Positions 56,329 through 64,000 of a stretch of 64,000 nt of DNA are shown here, piece after piece. A program made the position numbers and the translations under genes. The notes under the pieces are model-generated. The model worked only from the letters and a program-made list of their open reading frames with translations. It ran no database searches and was not told where the DNA came from. The DNA is from Xanthobacter tagetidis (lineage in GTDB: Bacteria; Pseudomonadota; Alphaproteobacteria; Rhizobiales; Xanthobacteraceae). Within the stretch, counting starts at the first letter, position 1; each line of letters begins with the position of its first letter. Where the stretch lies: NCBI RefSeq assembly GCF_003667445.1, contig NZ_RCTF01000015.1:57972-121971 (forward strand), written 5' to 3'.

Positions 56329-58179
56329 TCAGCGGGCGGGACGCTGGGGTGCGCCGGGCGCGGGGGTCGCCTCGCGGGTGCGCACGAAGGTCCAGATCAG
56401 GCGCGGCGTGCGCTGGGTCGTGCCGGCGAGCACCAGCTGCGCCGTGCGGCGCGGCCCGCCTGGCGCCGCGAGATAGACGCTCTCCTCCACCGCCAGGGTC
56501 ACGTGCGGCGCGGCGAACGCCCACGCCTCGCCGTTGGGCAGGCTGAGCAGAGCGGTATGGGGATCGTCGAGCCGCTCCACCCGGACCGTCGGATGGAGAT
56601 GGAAGCGCACCGCGAACGGCGCGTCCGGCACCGCGGCGCCCTCGGTGCCGGCGCGGAACACGTCCTCGCCGTCGAGCCGGCCGCCGTCCACCGCGAGGCG
56701 GAACGAGCGCTGGTGGACGATGCCGAAGCCGGCGAGATAGCCGTCATGGCTCGCCCGCATCACCACCGCGCCGGCCCGTGCGCCGCGCTGCACGTCCACA
56801 TGGCGCGGCCCGGCGACGATGGGCACGCCCATGATGCGGCTCGCATGCGCGCTCTGCAGGAAGCGGCACGAGGAGGTATCGGCGATCACCGCCGTGGAAT
56901 GGGCGGCGGTGGCGCGTGCCACCTGGCGCCAGGTGTCGCGGCCGGTGGCCGGCACGCCGCAATTGACCACCATCCGGCAGCGGCCGGAGGAGAATTCGAA
57001 CGAGAGGCAGCTGGCATGCGCCTCCCAGCTCGCGGGAACCGGCGGCGGCGGGCCGGTGTCGGCGATCAGCACGCAGCCCTTGCCCTCCAGGCGCTGGTAG
57101 CCGCTATAGGGGGCGTTTGCCACCGGCGCGCCGCGGGCGTCGTCGAAGGCGAGGATGGTGGCGAGCTGGTCCGCCGCCGTGTGGCCCATGCCGTTGAAGT
57201 GGGCGAATGCGCCGTCGCCGTGCCGGAAGAAGCGCAGCATGGGCATCATGCGGTCGACCGCGTTCATCATCTCCGGCGGCGCCGGCAGGTTGCGGGCGGC
57301 GAACGCCTGGCGCAGCGGCAGAAGGTCCAGCAGCAGGTCGATCAGCATGCCGGGATTGCGCGAGAGCGGGCCGCCGTCGGGCAGGATCTGGCGCTCCAGC
57401 TCCTCGGCGAGGCGCCGCTCGGCCGCCTTCATCAGGCGCCCCTGGTCGGACATGCACAGGCCGGCGAAGGTGAGGGCGAGGAGCGCCAGCAGGCGCGGAT
57501 AGCCGTCGGGCGCCTCGCCCGCCGCGCGGCGCAATTGGCGCACTTGCCGGGCCAAAGAGCGCATGAAGCGGCGGTAGAAATCGTGGTCGGCGTCCTGCAG
57601 CAGGAAGGTCGCCTGGGTAAGCCAGGAGATCACCCGGCGCGCAGTCACGTCGGAGCGCGCCGCGACGGCGCGCGCGGCGCCAGGGTCGCGCATCCAGTCG
57701 CCCACCAGCGCGCGGGCATTGGCGCGGGCGATGGTGGTGCCGGCGGCACGCAGGTGGCGCAGCCAGCCGAAGCCGTGCAACGTCTCGGCCCATTCGATGG
57801 AGGGCGGCACCAGCTCGAACGGGGTGCGGCCGTCGAGGCTCACCACCTTGCCGGCGAAGGCGAAGCGGCCGGCATAGAACTCGCTCGCGAGGGTGGCGTC
57901 GCCGGTGCGCAGGTCCTGCGGCGCGATCAGCAGGCGCTCGGGCACCGGGACCGGAACGTAGGAGAGCGCCACATCGCCGCCGCCGGCCCGCGCGATGAGC
58001 GCGCGCACCCAGGCTCCGGCGACGATGCCGGCAAGTCGTGCGCGCTCTGCCACGCTGCTCCGGGCCACCCTGCCCCCCGCTCCCTTCTGGCCGCCGCGAA
58101 AGGCGCCCGGCAGGCTTAGGCCGCCGAGCCCGCGCAAGGGCCCAAGCACGCCACCCGTCCTCCCGCCGCTCTCGTCCAT
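56329..58179 (-). CDS. Heparinase II/III-family protein
   Basis: 616 aa from the ATG at 58179; the open frame to 58317 would overlap rsmB. The N-terminal alpha/alpha toroid (about 70-340) and the C-terminal beta-sandwich Hepar_II_III_C domain (from about 350, with HFNGMGH, WEAHASCLSFEFSSGRCRMVVNCG) are clear. This family is widespread in rhizobia between rsmB and purH. The substrate is unknown; cytosolic or periplasmic location is unclear because no signal peptide is visible. Confidence 0.88.
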   Translation of the reverse strand: MDESGGRTGGVLGPLRGLGGLSLPGAFRGGQKGAGGRVARSSVAERARLAGIVAGAWVRALIARAGGGDVALSYVPVPVPERLLIAPQDLRTGDATLASEFYAGRFAFAGKVVSLDGRTPFELVPPSIEWAETLHGFGWLRHLRAAGTTIARANARALVGDWMRDPGAARAVAARSDVTARRVISWLTQATFLLQDADHDFYRRFMRSLARQVRQLRRAAGEAPDGYPRLLALLALTFAGLCMSDQGRLMKAAERRLAEELERQILPDGGPLSRNPGMLIDLLLDLLPLRQAFAARNLPAPPEMMNAVDRMMPMLRFFRHGDGAFAHFNGMGHTAADQLATILAFDDARGAPVANAPYSGYQRLEGKGCVLIADTGPPPPVPASWEAHASCLSFEFSSGRCRMVVNCGVPATGRDTWRQVARATAAHSTAVIADTSSCRFLQSAHASRIMGVPIVAGPRHVDVQRGARAGAVVMRASHDGYLAGFGIVHQRSFRLAVDGGRLDGEDVFRAGTEGAAVPDAPFAVRFHLHPTVRVERLDDPHTALLSLPNGEAWAFAAPHVTLAVEESVYLAAPGGPRRTAQLVLAGTTQRTPRLIWTFVRTREATPAPGAPQRPAR

Positions 58180-58244
58180 CTGCACCCATCCCTCTGGCGT
58201 ATCGGGCGAAATTCGCCCGCCGCGAACTTGGATGGGCGCCGCCC

Positions 58245-59642
58245 CTACCGGAGCCGGCGCAGCCGCGTCGCGAAGAAGCCGTCGAGCCCCGAGCGCTCCG
58301 GCTCGCCGCGCACCCATCCGCTCGGCAGTGTGCGCAATTCACCTTGCGGAGTTATGAACGGATCGATGCCGGCGATCTCCCCCGGCGCGAGCGGCGCGCG
58401 GGCGAAGTCGGGGCGCGCGGCCAGCAGGCGCTCCACCTGCGCCTCGCCCTCCTCCGGCTCCAGCGAGCAGGTGGAGAAGACCAGCGTTCCGCCGGGCCGC
58501 ACCAGGTCCGCCGCATGGGCCAGGAGCCGGCCCTGCAGCTCGGCGAGGGACGCCACGTCGCCCGGCCGCTTGGTGATCGCGATGTCCGGATGGCGCCGCA
58601 GCGTGCCGGTGGCGCTGCACGGCGCGTCGAGCAGCACCGCGTCGAACGGCCCGTCGCGGAACTCCAGCACGTCGCGCGCCACCACCTGCGCCGAGAGCTT
58701 GAGCCGCGCGAGGTTCTCCTTCAGCCGGCCGATGCGCGCGCCGGAGCGGTCCACCGCGGTCACCTGCGCCCCCGCGGCGGCGAGCTGCGCGGTCTTGCCG
58801 CCGGGCGCGGCGCACAGGTCCGCCACCTTGAGGCCCTTGACGTCGCCGAGCAGGCGGGCAGGCAAAGCGGCGGCGGCGTCCTGCACCCACCATTCACCTT
58901 CGGCGAAGCCGGGCAGAGCGCGCACCGGCCCGGCCTGGACGACGCGCACGGAGCCGGTCGGCAGCACCTCGCCGCTGAGCGCCTGCGCCCAGCGCTCGGG
59001 GTCCGACTTCACGGTGATGTCGAGCGGCGGCTCCACCGCATTGATGGCGCAGATGGCGCGCGCCGCCTCGGCGCCGTAGGCCGTGCGCCAGCGCGCCCTG
59101 AGCCAGTCGGGCGTGTCGGCCTCAAGCGGGTCGATGCCGGCGAGCAGCGCCTCCTTCTCGCGCGTCAGGCGCCGCAGCACCGCATTGGCGAGGGCGGCGA
59201 AACCCGCGGTCGAGCGGTCGGTGCGGGCGAGGTCGACGCTGAGGCCCACCGCCGCATGGTCCGGCACGTCCATGAACAGCACCTGCGTCGCCCCGGCGAG
59301 CAGGATCGCCTCCAGGCGCGGCGCGGATTTCGGCAGGCCGCGCTCCAGCAGCTTGCCGAGCACCAGGCGCAGCGTGCCGAGCCGGCGCACCGCGGTGGCC
59401 ATGATGCGGAACGCCAGGGCCCGGTCGCGCGGCTCCAGCGCCGGGTCGAAGCCCTCGGCCGCCTCCTCGAGCGGGGCGCCATGGCGCAGCACCTTCTCCA
59501 GCCCGTCCACCGCCAGGGCGCGGGCGGCGAGGCCCGGCGCGGCGGGCGGGCGCGGCGGCGTGCCGGACGGGCGGCGCGGCGCCCCGGTTCCGGAGGGCGG
59601 ACGGGCGGAGGAGCGGACGGGCGGACGGGAAGGAGGTCTCAT
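58245..59642 (-). CDS. rsmB: 16S rRNA (cytosine-967-C5)-methyltransferase, RsmB/NOP family
   Basis: 465 aa from the ATG at 59642; the upstream frame overlaps purA and is not real. An N-terminal NusB-like domain (about 45-170) is followed by a NOL1/NOP2/Sun methyltransferase with DLCAAPGGKTAQLAAAG (SAM), DAPCSATGTLRRHPD and FSTCSLEPEEGE carrying the two catalytic cysteines. A Pro/Arg-rich head of about 35 residues is additional. The C-terminus FFATRLRRLR is a family end. Confidence 0.92.
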   Translation of the reverse strand: MRPPSRPPVRSSARPPSGTGAPRRPSGTPPRPPAAPGLAARALAVDGLEKVLRHGAPLEEAAEGFDPALEPRDRALAFRIMATAVRRLGTLRLVLGKLLERGLPKSAPRLEAILLAGATQVLFMDVPDHAAVGLSVDLARTDRSTAGFAALANAVLRRLTREKEALLAGIDPLEADTPDWLRARWRTAYGAEAARAICAINAVEPPLDITVKSDPERWAQALSGEVLPTGSVRVVQAGPVRALPGFAEGEWWVQDAAAALPARLLGDVKGLKVADLCAAPGGKTAQLAAAGAQVTAVDRSGARIGRLKENLARLKLSAQVVARDVLEFRDGPFDAVLLDAPCSATGTLRRHPDIAITKRPGDVASLAELQGRLLAHAADLVRPGGTLVFSTCSLEPEEGEAQVERLLAARPDFARAPLAPGEIAGIDPFITPQGELRTLPSGWVRGEPERSGLDGFFATRLRRLR

Positions 59643-59778
59643 CGCCGCAGATAGAGCATGAAGCGCGGTGCAATCCAAATTCGGCGCCGCCCGGCGCCCC
59701 GGGTCCCGGCCGGACGCCGTCGCGGACCCCTGCCAACCTTGCCTCCCGCGCGGCGATCCCTTAAGACGCCAGCTAAAC

Positions 59779-59809
59779 GCCCCGGACCAGCGCCGGGGCT
59801 TTGTTTTGT
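59779..59809 (+). terminator. Intrinsic terminator upstream of purA (orphan on this strand)
   Basis: GCCCCGG, 7-nt loop ACCAGCG, CCGGGGC, then TTTGTTTTGT: a classical stem plus T-rich tract. It points rightward, but no rightward gene lies before it, since rsmB reads leftward and starts at 59642. It ends 51 bp before the purA start and could be an attenuator in the purA leader or the end of a small RNA. Confidence 0.75.
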
Positions 59810-59859
59810 CGCGCGGGCCGCCAGGCGATCCCCGCGCCGCTTCGAGGAGGCTCCACCCC

Positions 59860-61155
59860 GTGGCCAACGTGGTCGTGGTCGGCTCGCAATGGGGCGACGA
59901 AGGCAAGGGAAAGATCGTCGACTGGCTCTCCGAGCAGGCTGACGTGGTGGTCCGCTTCCAGGGCGGCCACAATGCCGGCCATACGCTGGTGGTGGGCGGC
60001 AACACCTACAAGCTGTCGCTGCTGCCCTCGGGCGTGGTGCGCCCCGGCAAGCTGTCGGTGATCGGCAACGGCGTGGTGCTCGATCCCCAGGCGCTGCTGG
60101 ACGAGCTGGCGCGCCTCGCCGCGCAGGGCGTCGTCGTCGGCCCCGAGCGCCTGCGCATCGCCGAGAACACCCCCCTCATCCTGCCGCTGCACCGCGAGCT
60201 CGACGCCCTGCGCGAGAACGCCACCGTCGAGAGCGCGCGCATCGGCACCACCAAGCGCGGCATCGGCCCGGCCTATGAGGACAAGGTGGGCCGCCGCGCT
60301 ATCCGCCTCGTGGACCTCGCCGAGCCGGCGACGCTGCCGGGCAAGGTGGAGCGCCTTCTGGCGCACCACAACCTGATCCGCCGCGGCCTCGGCGTGCCCG
60401 AGGTCGACGCCACCACTTTGGTGTGCGAGCTGAACGCCATCGCCCCGAAGGTGCTGCCCTTCATGGACCGGGTGTGGGACCTCCTGGACCGCGCCCGGCG
60501 CGAGGGCAAGAAGATCCTGTTCGAGGGCGCCCAGGGCGCGCTGCTGGACATCGACCACGGCACCTATCCGTTCGTGACGTCCTCCAATACCGTTGCCGGC
60601 GCGGCCTCCAGCGGCTCGGGCATCGGGCCTGGCGCGCTCGACTACGTGCTCGGCATCACCAAGGCCTACACCACGCGCGTCGGCGGCGGCCCGTTCCCCA
60701 CCGAGCTGACCGACGCGGTCGGCAAGACGCTGGGCGAGAAGGGCCGCGAGTTCGGCGTCGTCACCGGCCGGGCGCGCCGCTGCGGCTGGTTCGACGCGGT
60801 GCTGGTGCGCCAGACCGTGCGCACCTGCGGCATCCACGGCATCGCGCTGACCAAGCTCGACGTGCTGGACGGGTTTACCGAGCTGAAGGTTTGTGTCGGC
60901 TACAAGGTCGACGGCAAGCAGATCGATTACCTGCCGGCGGAGAGCGGCGCGCAGGCGCGCGCCGAGCCGATCTACGAGACCATGGAGGGCTGGCAGGATT
61001 CCACCGCCGGGGCGCGATCCTGGGCGGACCTGCCGGCGGAGGCCGTGAAATATGTGCGCCGGGTGGAAGAGCTGATCGGCTGCCCGGTTGCGGTTTTGTC
61101 CACAAGCCCGGAGCGCGACGACACCATACTGGTGCATAATCCTTTCCTGGCCTGA
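59860..61155 (+). CDS. purA: Adenylosuccinate synthetase
   Basis: First committed step to AMP. It is 431 aa from a GTG at 59860 with GAGGAGG 9 nt upstream; the longer frame to 59668 includes the terminator and is not translated as one protein. N-terminal VVVGSQWGDEGKGKIVDWL (GTP/IMP loop), GHNAGHT, FEGAQGALLDIDHGTYPFVT and VTGRARRCGWFD are all present. Length is normal. Confidence 0.97.
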   Translation: MANVVVVGSQWGDEGKGKIVDWLSEQADVVVRFQGGHNAGHTLVVGGNTYKLSLLPSGVVRPGKLSVIGNGVVLDPQALLDELARLAAQGVVVGPERLRIAENTPLILPLHRELDALRENATVESARIGTTKRGIGPAYEDKVGRRAIRLVDLAEPATLPGKVERLLAHHNLIRRGLGVPEVDATTLVCELNAIAPKVLPFMDRVWDLLDRARREGKKILFEGAQGALLDIDHGTYPFVTSSNTVAGAASSGSGIGPGALDYVLGITKAYTTRVGGGPFPTELTDAVGKTLGEKGREFGVVTGRARRCGWFDAVLVRQTVRTCGIHGIALTKLDVLDGFTELKVCVGYKVDGKQIDYLPAESGAQARAEPIYETMEGWQDSTAGARSWADLPAEAVKYVRRVEELIGCPVAVLSTSPERDDTILVHNPFLA

Positions 61156-61192
61156 TCGAAGGGCCGCCCACGGAACGCGAAGCAAAGTCCCG

Positions 61193-62551
61193 ATGGCCGA
61201 TTATTTCCCGCTTCTCGCTCGCGCGATCGCGAGCCTGCCGCAGAAGAGCGCCGAGAGCCGGCGCGCGGTCTATGACCGTGCCCGCGCGACGCTGCTGCGT
61301 CAGCTGCGCAGCGTCGACCCGCCGCTGCCGGAGGGGGAGATCACCCGGGAGCGCATGTCGCTGGAGGACGCGATCCGCCGCGTGGAGGCGGAATTCCCGC
61401 CGCCGCCCGACGCTGGGGTGACGGAGGAGAGCCCGCCGGAGGCGCCGGAACCCGCGCCGCCCCCGGCCCCGCCGGCCGCCCCGCCCGCCTTGCGCCCGCC
61501 GGCCCAAGGCGAGCCGCGCCGCATCGCCCCGCGCGCGCTGCCGGCCAACGATGCGGACACCGGCGAAGCGGCCGCGGACGCCCGTCGCTCCTCGCCCGTG
61601 CGTCCGCGCGGCGAGGAGGCCGAGGCTGACCCCGAGGCGGCGGAAGCCGGCACCGACCCGCGCCCCGGCCTGCGCCGCGGCGAGGTGCGCAGCCGCGGCG
61701 CCGCCAACGGCGCCAAGCGCAAGCCGCGCAAGAGCGAGCGCGGCGGCTCCTGGCAGAAGCTGATCCTGTGGACGCTGGTGGCGTGCGTGGTGCTGGGCGG
61801 CGTCGCCCTCGCCGTGGTCAACCGGCATCTCATCCTCGGCGGCGACAGCGCCGGCACCACCCCGGCCGCCGATGCCCAGAAGTCCGCGGACCGGGTCGCG
61901 CCGACCACCGAAAATGCCCGGCGCACCCCCGCCCCGCGCCCCGCCGGAACCTCGGGCACGGCCCAGCGGGCGGTGCTGCTGGAGGAGACCCCCGGCGGCG
62001 GCCAGCCGCAGAGCTTCGACGGCACCGTGACCTGGAAGACCGAGACCGTGAGCGCCGGTCCGGGCCTGCCGCCGGACATCGGCGTGCGCGGGGATGTCAC
62101 CATTCCCGAGCGCCAGATCAGCATGAGCTTCGTGCTCCGGCGCAACACCGACCCGACCCTGCCCGCCTCCCACACGGTGGAGGTGGGCTTCACCCTGCCC
62201 AAGGACTTCCCCTTCGGCGACGTGGCAAGCGTGCCGCTGATCGCCGCCAAGCCCAATCCGCAGGCGCGCGGCACGCCGCTGGCCGGCCTCTCGGTGAAGG
62301 TCAACCCGACCTTGTTCCTGGTGGGCCTCTCGCCCGGCGCTTCGGAGAAGCAGCGCAACCTCGCGCTGCTCCAGTTCTCGCCGTGGATCGACGTGCCGAT
62401 CGTGTTCTCGAACAGCAAGCGCGCGCTCATCACTTTGGAGAAGGGCGAGCCCGGCGACCAGGCGTTCAACGACGCCTTCTCCGCCTGGGGCGAACTGCTC
62501 CAGCGGCCGGATCCGCCACCGCAACAGCAGCAGCAACCGGCCGCGCAATAG
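61193..62551 (+). CDS. Conserved one-TM protein of unknown function
   Basis: 452 aa from the ATG at 61193. The N-terminal 70 residues (MADYFPLLARAIASL, SAESRRAVYDRARATLLRQL) form a conserved helical domain found at the start of rhizobial proteins near purA. A Pro/Ala/Arg-rich linker (75-185), one TM helix (about 190-210, WQKLILWTLVACVVLGG) and a C-terminal beta-rich domain (310-440) follow. It ends in a poly-Gln/Pro tail. Likely inner-membrane with the C-terminal domain outside; function unknown. Confidence 0.82.
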   Translation: MADYFPLLARAIASLPQKSAESRRAVYDRARATLLRQLRSVDPPLPEGEITRERMSLEDAIRRVEAEFPPPPDAGVTEESPPEAPEPAPPPAPPAAPPALRPPAQGEPRRIAPRALPANDADTGEAAADARRSSPVRPRGEEAEADPEAAEAGTDPRPGLRRGEVRSRGAANGAKRKPRKSERGGSWQKLILWTLVACVVLGGVALAVVNRHLILGGDSAGTTPAADAQKSADRVAPTTENARRTPAPRPAGTSGTAQRAVLLEETPGGGQPQSFDGTVTWKTETVSAGPGLPPDIGVRGDVTIPERQISMSFVLRRNTDPTLPASHTVEVGFTLPKDFPFGDVASVPLIAAKPNPQARGTPLAGLSVKVNPTLFLVGLSPGASEKQRNLALLQFSPWIDVPIVFSNSKRALITLEKGEPGDQAFNDAFSAWGELLQRPDPPPQQQQQPAAQ

Positions 62552-62595
62552 CCGCGCGGCATCGCGCGGACGGCATGTTCCGGAAAACGCGCCTC

Positions 62596-62618
62596 ATGGC
62601 CGGGCTTGTCCCGGCCAT
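62596..62618. repeat. REP-like palindrome, single-hairpin variant
   Basis: ATGGCCGGG, loop CTTGT, CCCGGCCAT: a perfect 9-bp stem. The 5-nt loop is like that of the paired elements near parB. A second stem TTCCCGC/GCGGGAA overlaps its right end (62618-62634). It lies between the one-TM protein gene and mutS, which converge. Confidence 0.75.
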
Positions 62619-62719
62619 TCCCGCCCCGCGGGAAAAACGGCGGTTCTCATTCCCAGATCGCGTTCCAGGATCGCGTCCAGGGCAAAATTCCGGCGCGCCG
62701 CGCCGGTCCCCAGCGCCCC

Positions 62720-64000
62720 CTAATCCGCCAGCCCCTTGAGCCGGTAGAGCGCCTCCAGCGCGTCGCGTGGGCTCATCGCATCGGGATCGAGCCCCTCCAG
62801 CGCCGCCCGTAGCGGGTCCGGCCCCGCTGGGGCCGCCGGCGCCGTGGCCACCGGCCGGGCGGCGGCGAACAAGGGCAGGTCGTCCACCAGCTTCTGCGCC
62901 GGCGATGCGCGCTCGGCCGCCTCCAGCTCGGCCAGCACGGCGCGGGCGCGGGCGATCACGGCGTCCGGCAGGCCGGCGAGCTTGGCCACCTGGATGCCGT
63001 AGGAGCGGTCCGCGGCCCCCGGCACCACCTCGTGCAGGAAGATCACGTCGCCCTGCCATTCGGTGACCTTCACCGTGGCGTTGACGAGGCGCCGGCAGCG
63101 CTGGGAGAGCGCGGTCAATTCGTGGAAATGGGTGGCGAACAGCGCCCGGCAGCGGTTCACCTCGTGCAGGTGTTCGAGGCTCGCCCAGGCGATGGACATG
63201 CCGTCGAAGGTGGCGGTGCCGCGGCCGATCTCGTCCAGGATGACCAGCGAGCGATGGGTGGCCTGGTTCAGGATGGCGGCGGTCTCCACCATCTCCACCA
63301 TGAAGGTGGAGCGTCCGCGCGCGAGGTCGTCGGCGGCGCCGACGCGGGAGAACAGGCGGTCCACCACGCCGATGCGCGCGGCGCGCGCCGGCACGAAGGC
63401 GCCGGCCTGCGCCAGCACGCAGATCAGCGCGTTCTGCCGCAGGAAGGTGGACTTGCCCGCCATGTTCGGCCCGGTGACCAGCACGATGCGCCCGTCATCC
63501 TGCCCCTCCGGCGGGGAGAGGTCGCAGTCGTTGGGCACGAACGGTCCGCCGTCGCGGGCGAGCGCCTGCTCCACCACCGGGTGGCGCCCGCCCGCGATCA
63601 GGAAGGCGGCGCCCGCCTCCATGCGCGGTCGCACATGGCGCTCGCTGACCGCGAGCTCGGCGAGGCCCGCCGCAACGTCCAGCTCGGCGAGCGCCTCGGC
63701 GGCGGCCCGGATGGCAGGCGCCGAGGCCACCACCTCGGCCGCGAGGCGATCGAAGATCGCCTGCTCCAGGCCTAGCGCCCGCTCTCCGGCGGAGGCGATG
63801 CGGCTTTCCAGCTCGCCCAGCTCGACGCTGGAGAAGCGCACCGCCCCCGCCATGGTCTGGCGGTGCACGAACACGGCGGCGAACGGCGGCTCGCGCAGCC
63901 GGTCGGCGTTCTGCGCGGTCACCTCGACGAAATAGCCGAGAACCGCATTGTGCCGGATCTTCAGCGACTTGACCCCGGTCTCCTCGACATAGCGGCGCTC
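62720..64000 (-). CDS. mutS: DNA mismatch-repair ATPase MutS (C-terminal part, gene runs off the window)
   Basis: The last 427 codons are inside the window; the 5' end lies beyond 64000. The frame reads in from the edge with KIRHNAVLGYFVEVT, so the ATG at 63922 is internal and not a start. Core and lever regions are followed by the ABC ATPase: Walker A GPNMAGKSTFLRQ, DDLARGRSTFMVEM, Walker B LVILDEIGRGTATFDG and FATHFHELT. The C-terminal helical end has PRDALEALYRLKGL. Mismatch recognition residues are outside the window. Confidence 0.95.
   Translation of the reverse strand, partial: ERRYVEETGVKSLKIRHNAVLGYFVEVTAQNADRLREPPFAAVFVHRQTMAGAVRFSSVELGELESRIASAGERALGLEQAIFDRLAAEVVASAPAIRAAAEALAELDVAAGLAELAVSERHVRPRMEAGAAFLIAGGRHPVVEQALARDGGPFVPNDCDLSPPEGQDDGRIVLVTGPNMAGKSTFLRQNALICVLAQAGAFVPARAARIGVVDRLFSRVGAADDLARGRSTFMVEMVETAAILNQATHRSLVILDEIGRGTATFDGMSIAWASLEHLHEVNRCRALFATHFHELTALSQRCRRLVNATVKVTEWQGDVIFLHEVVPGAADRSYGIQVAKLAGLPDAVIARARAVLAELEAAERASPAQKLVDDLPLFAAARPVATAPAAPAGPDPLRAALEGLDPDAMSPRDALEALYRLKGLAD

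Noticed and set aside
62618..62634. Intrinsic terminator for the gene ending at 62551 or for mutS
   Set aside because: The stem TTCCCGC/GCGGGAA is followed by A residues on the plus strand and by another stem on the minus strand; neither strand has a downstream T-tract.

Overview
The window is about 64 kb of very GC-rich DNA packed with alphaproteobacterial chromosomal housekeeping genes. Gene content (PpsR/Maf/AroE/CoaE/DnaQ beside HemE/HemJ/Rho, MnmE-MnmG-RsmG-ParA-ParB, TlpA beside ArgH/LptM/LysA, a TIGR02302 protein, Fur/Mur), CtrA-type TTAA-N7-TTAA boxes and GANTC sites point to Hyphomicrobiales, most likely Xanthobacteraceae (Xanthobacter/Azorhizobium/Ancylobacter/Starkeya-like). The family-level placement is inference from memory of gene order and repeat style.

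Layout. 0-3.4 kb: TIGR02302 membrane protein and a 700-bp stretch of paired palindromic repeats. 3.4-9.7 kb: leftward segregation and tRNA-modification block (parB, parA, rsmG, mnmG, mnmE) with two parS sites, one inside rsmG and one perfect copy between mnmG and mnmE. 9.9-15.7 kb: a YyaL-type thioredoxin-domain protein, then leftward dnaQ, coaE, aroE, maf and ppsR. 15.74-16.07 kb: the probable chromosomal origin oriC between ppsR and hemE. 16.1-19.3 kb: hemE, hemJ, rho. 19.4-24.7 kb: a divergent XRE regulator/SDR pair, then a Nfu-type protein, tsaB, rimI, fur and plsC. 24.8-30.7 kb: a leftward fluoroacetate-dehalogenase-like hydrolase, then pdxY, a PhzF-like protein, an Old Yellow Enzyme, a NUDIX protein and a secreted protein of unknown role. 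30.8-43.1 kb: an AraC regulator followed by a long rightward catabolic operon. It encodes a molybdenum hydroxylase (large subunit fused to a CoxG domain, FAD subunit, 2Fe-2S subunit), an acyl-CoA synthetase, a crotonase-family enzyme and a complete branched-chain-type ABC importer. Gene order matches the hmfABCDE 2-furoate pathway, which yields 2-oxoglutarate. 43.2-47.3 kb: leftward lysA, lptM, argH and divergent tlpA. 47.6-54.5 kb: wecB, a BcsB-like protein, an NfrB-like glycosyltransferase with tandem MshEN domains, and a secreted TIM-barrel-like protein, together a candidate c-di-GMP-controlled exopolysaccharide system. 54.6-64 kb: purH, a heparinase II/III protein, rsmB, purA, a one-TM protein and the C-terminal part of mutS.

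The most notable items are the NfrB-like polysaccharide locus, the furoate-type operon with its own importer and tandem-repeat operator, the dehalogenase with an intact fluoride pocket, and the oriC/parS region, whose gene order looks inverted relative to the usual alphaproteobacterial arrangement. No tRNA, rRNA, CRISPR array, insertion sequence or prophage was seen.
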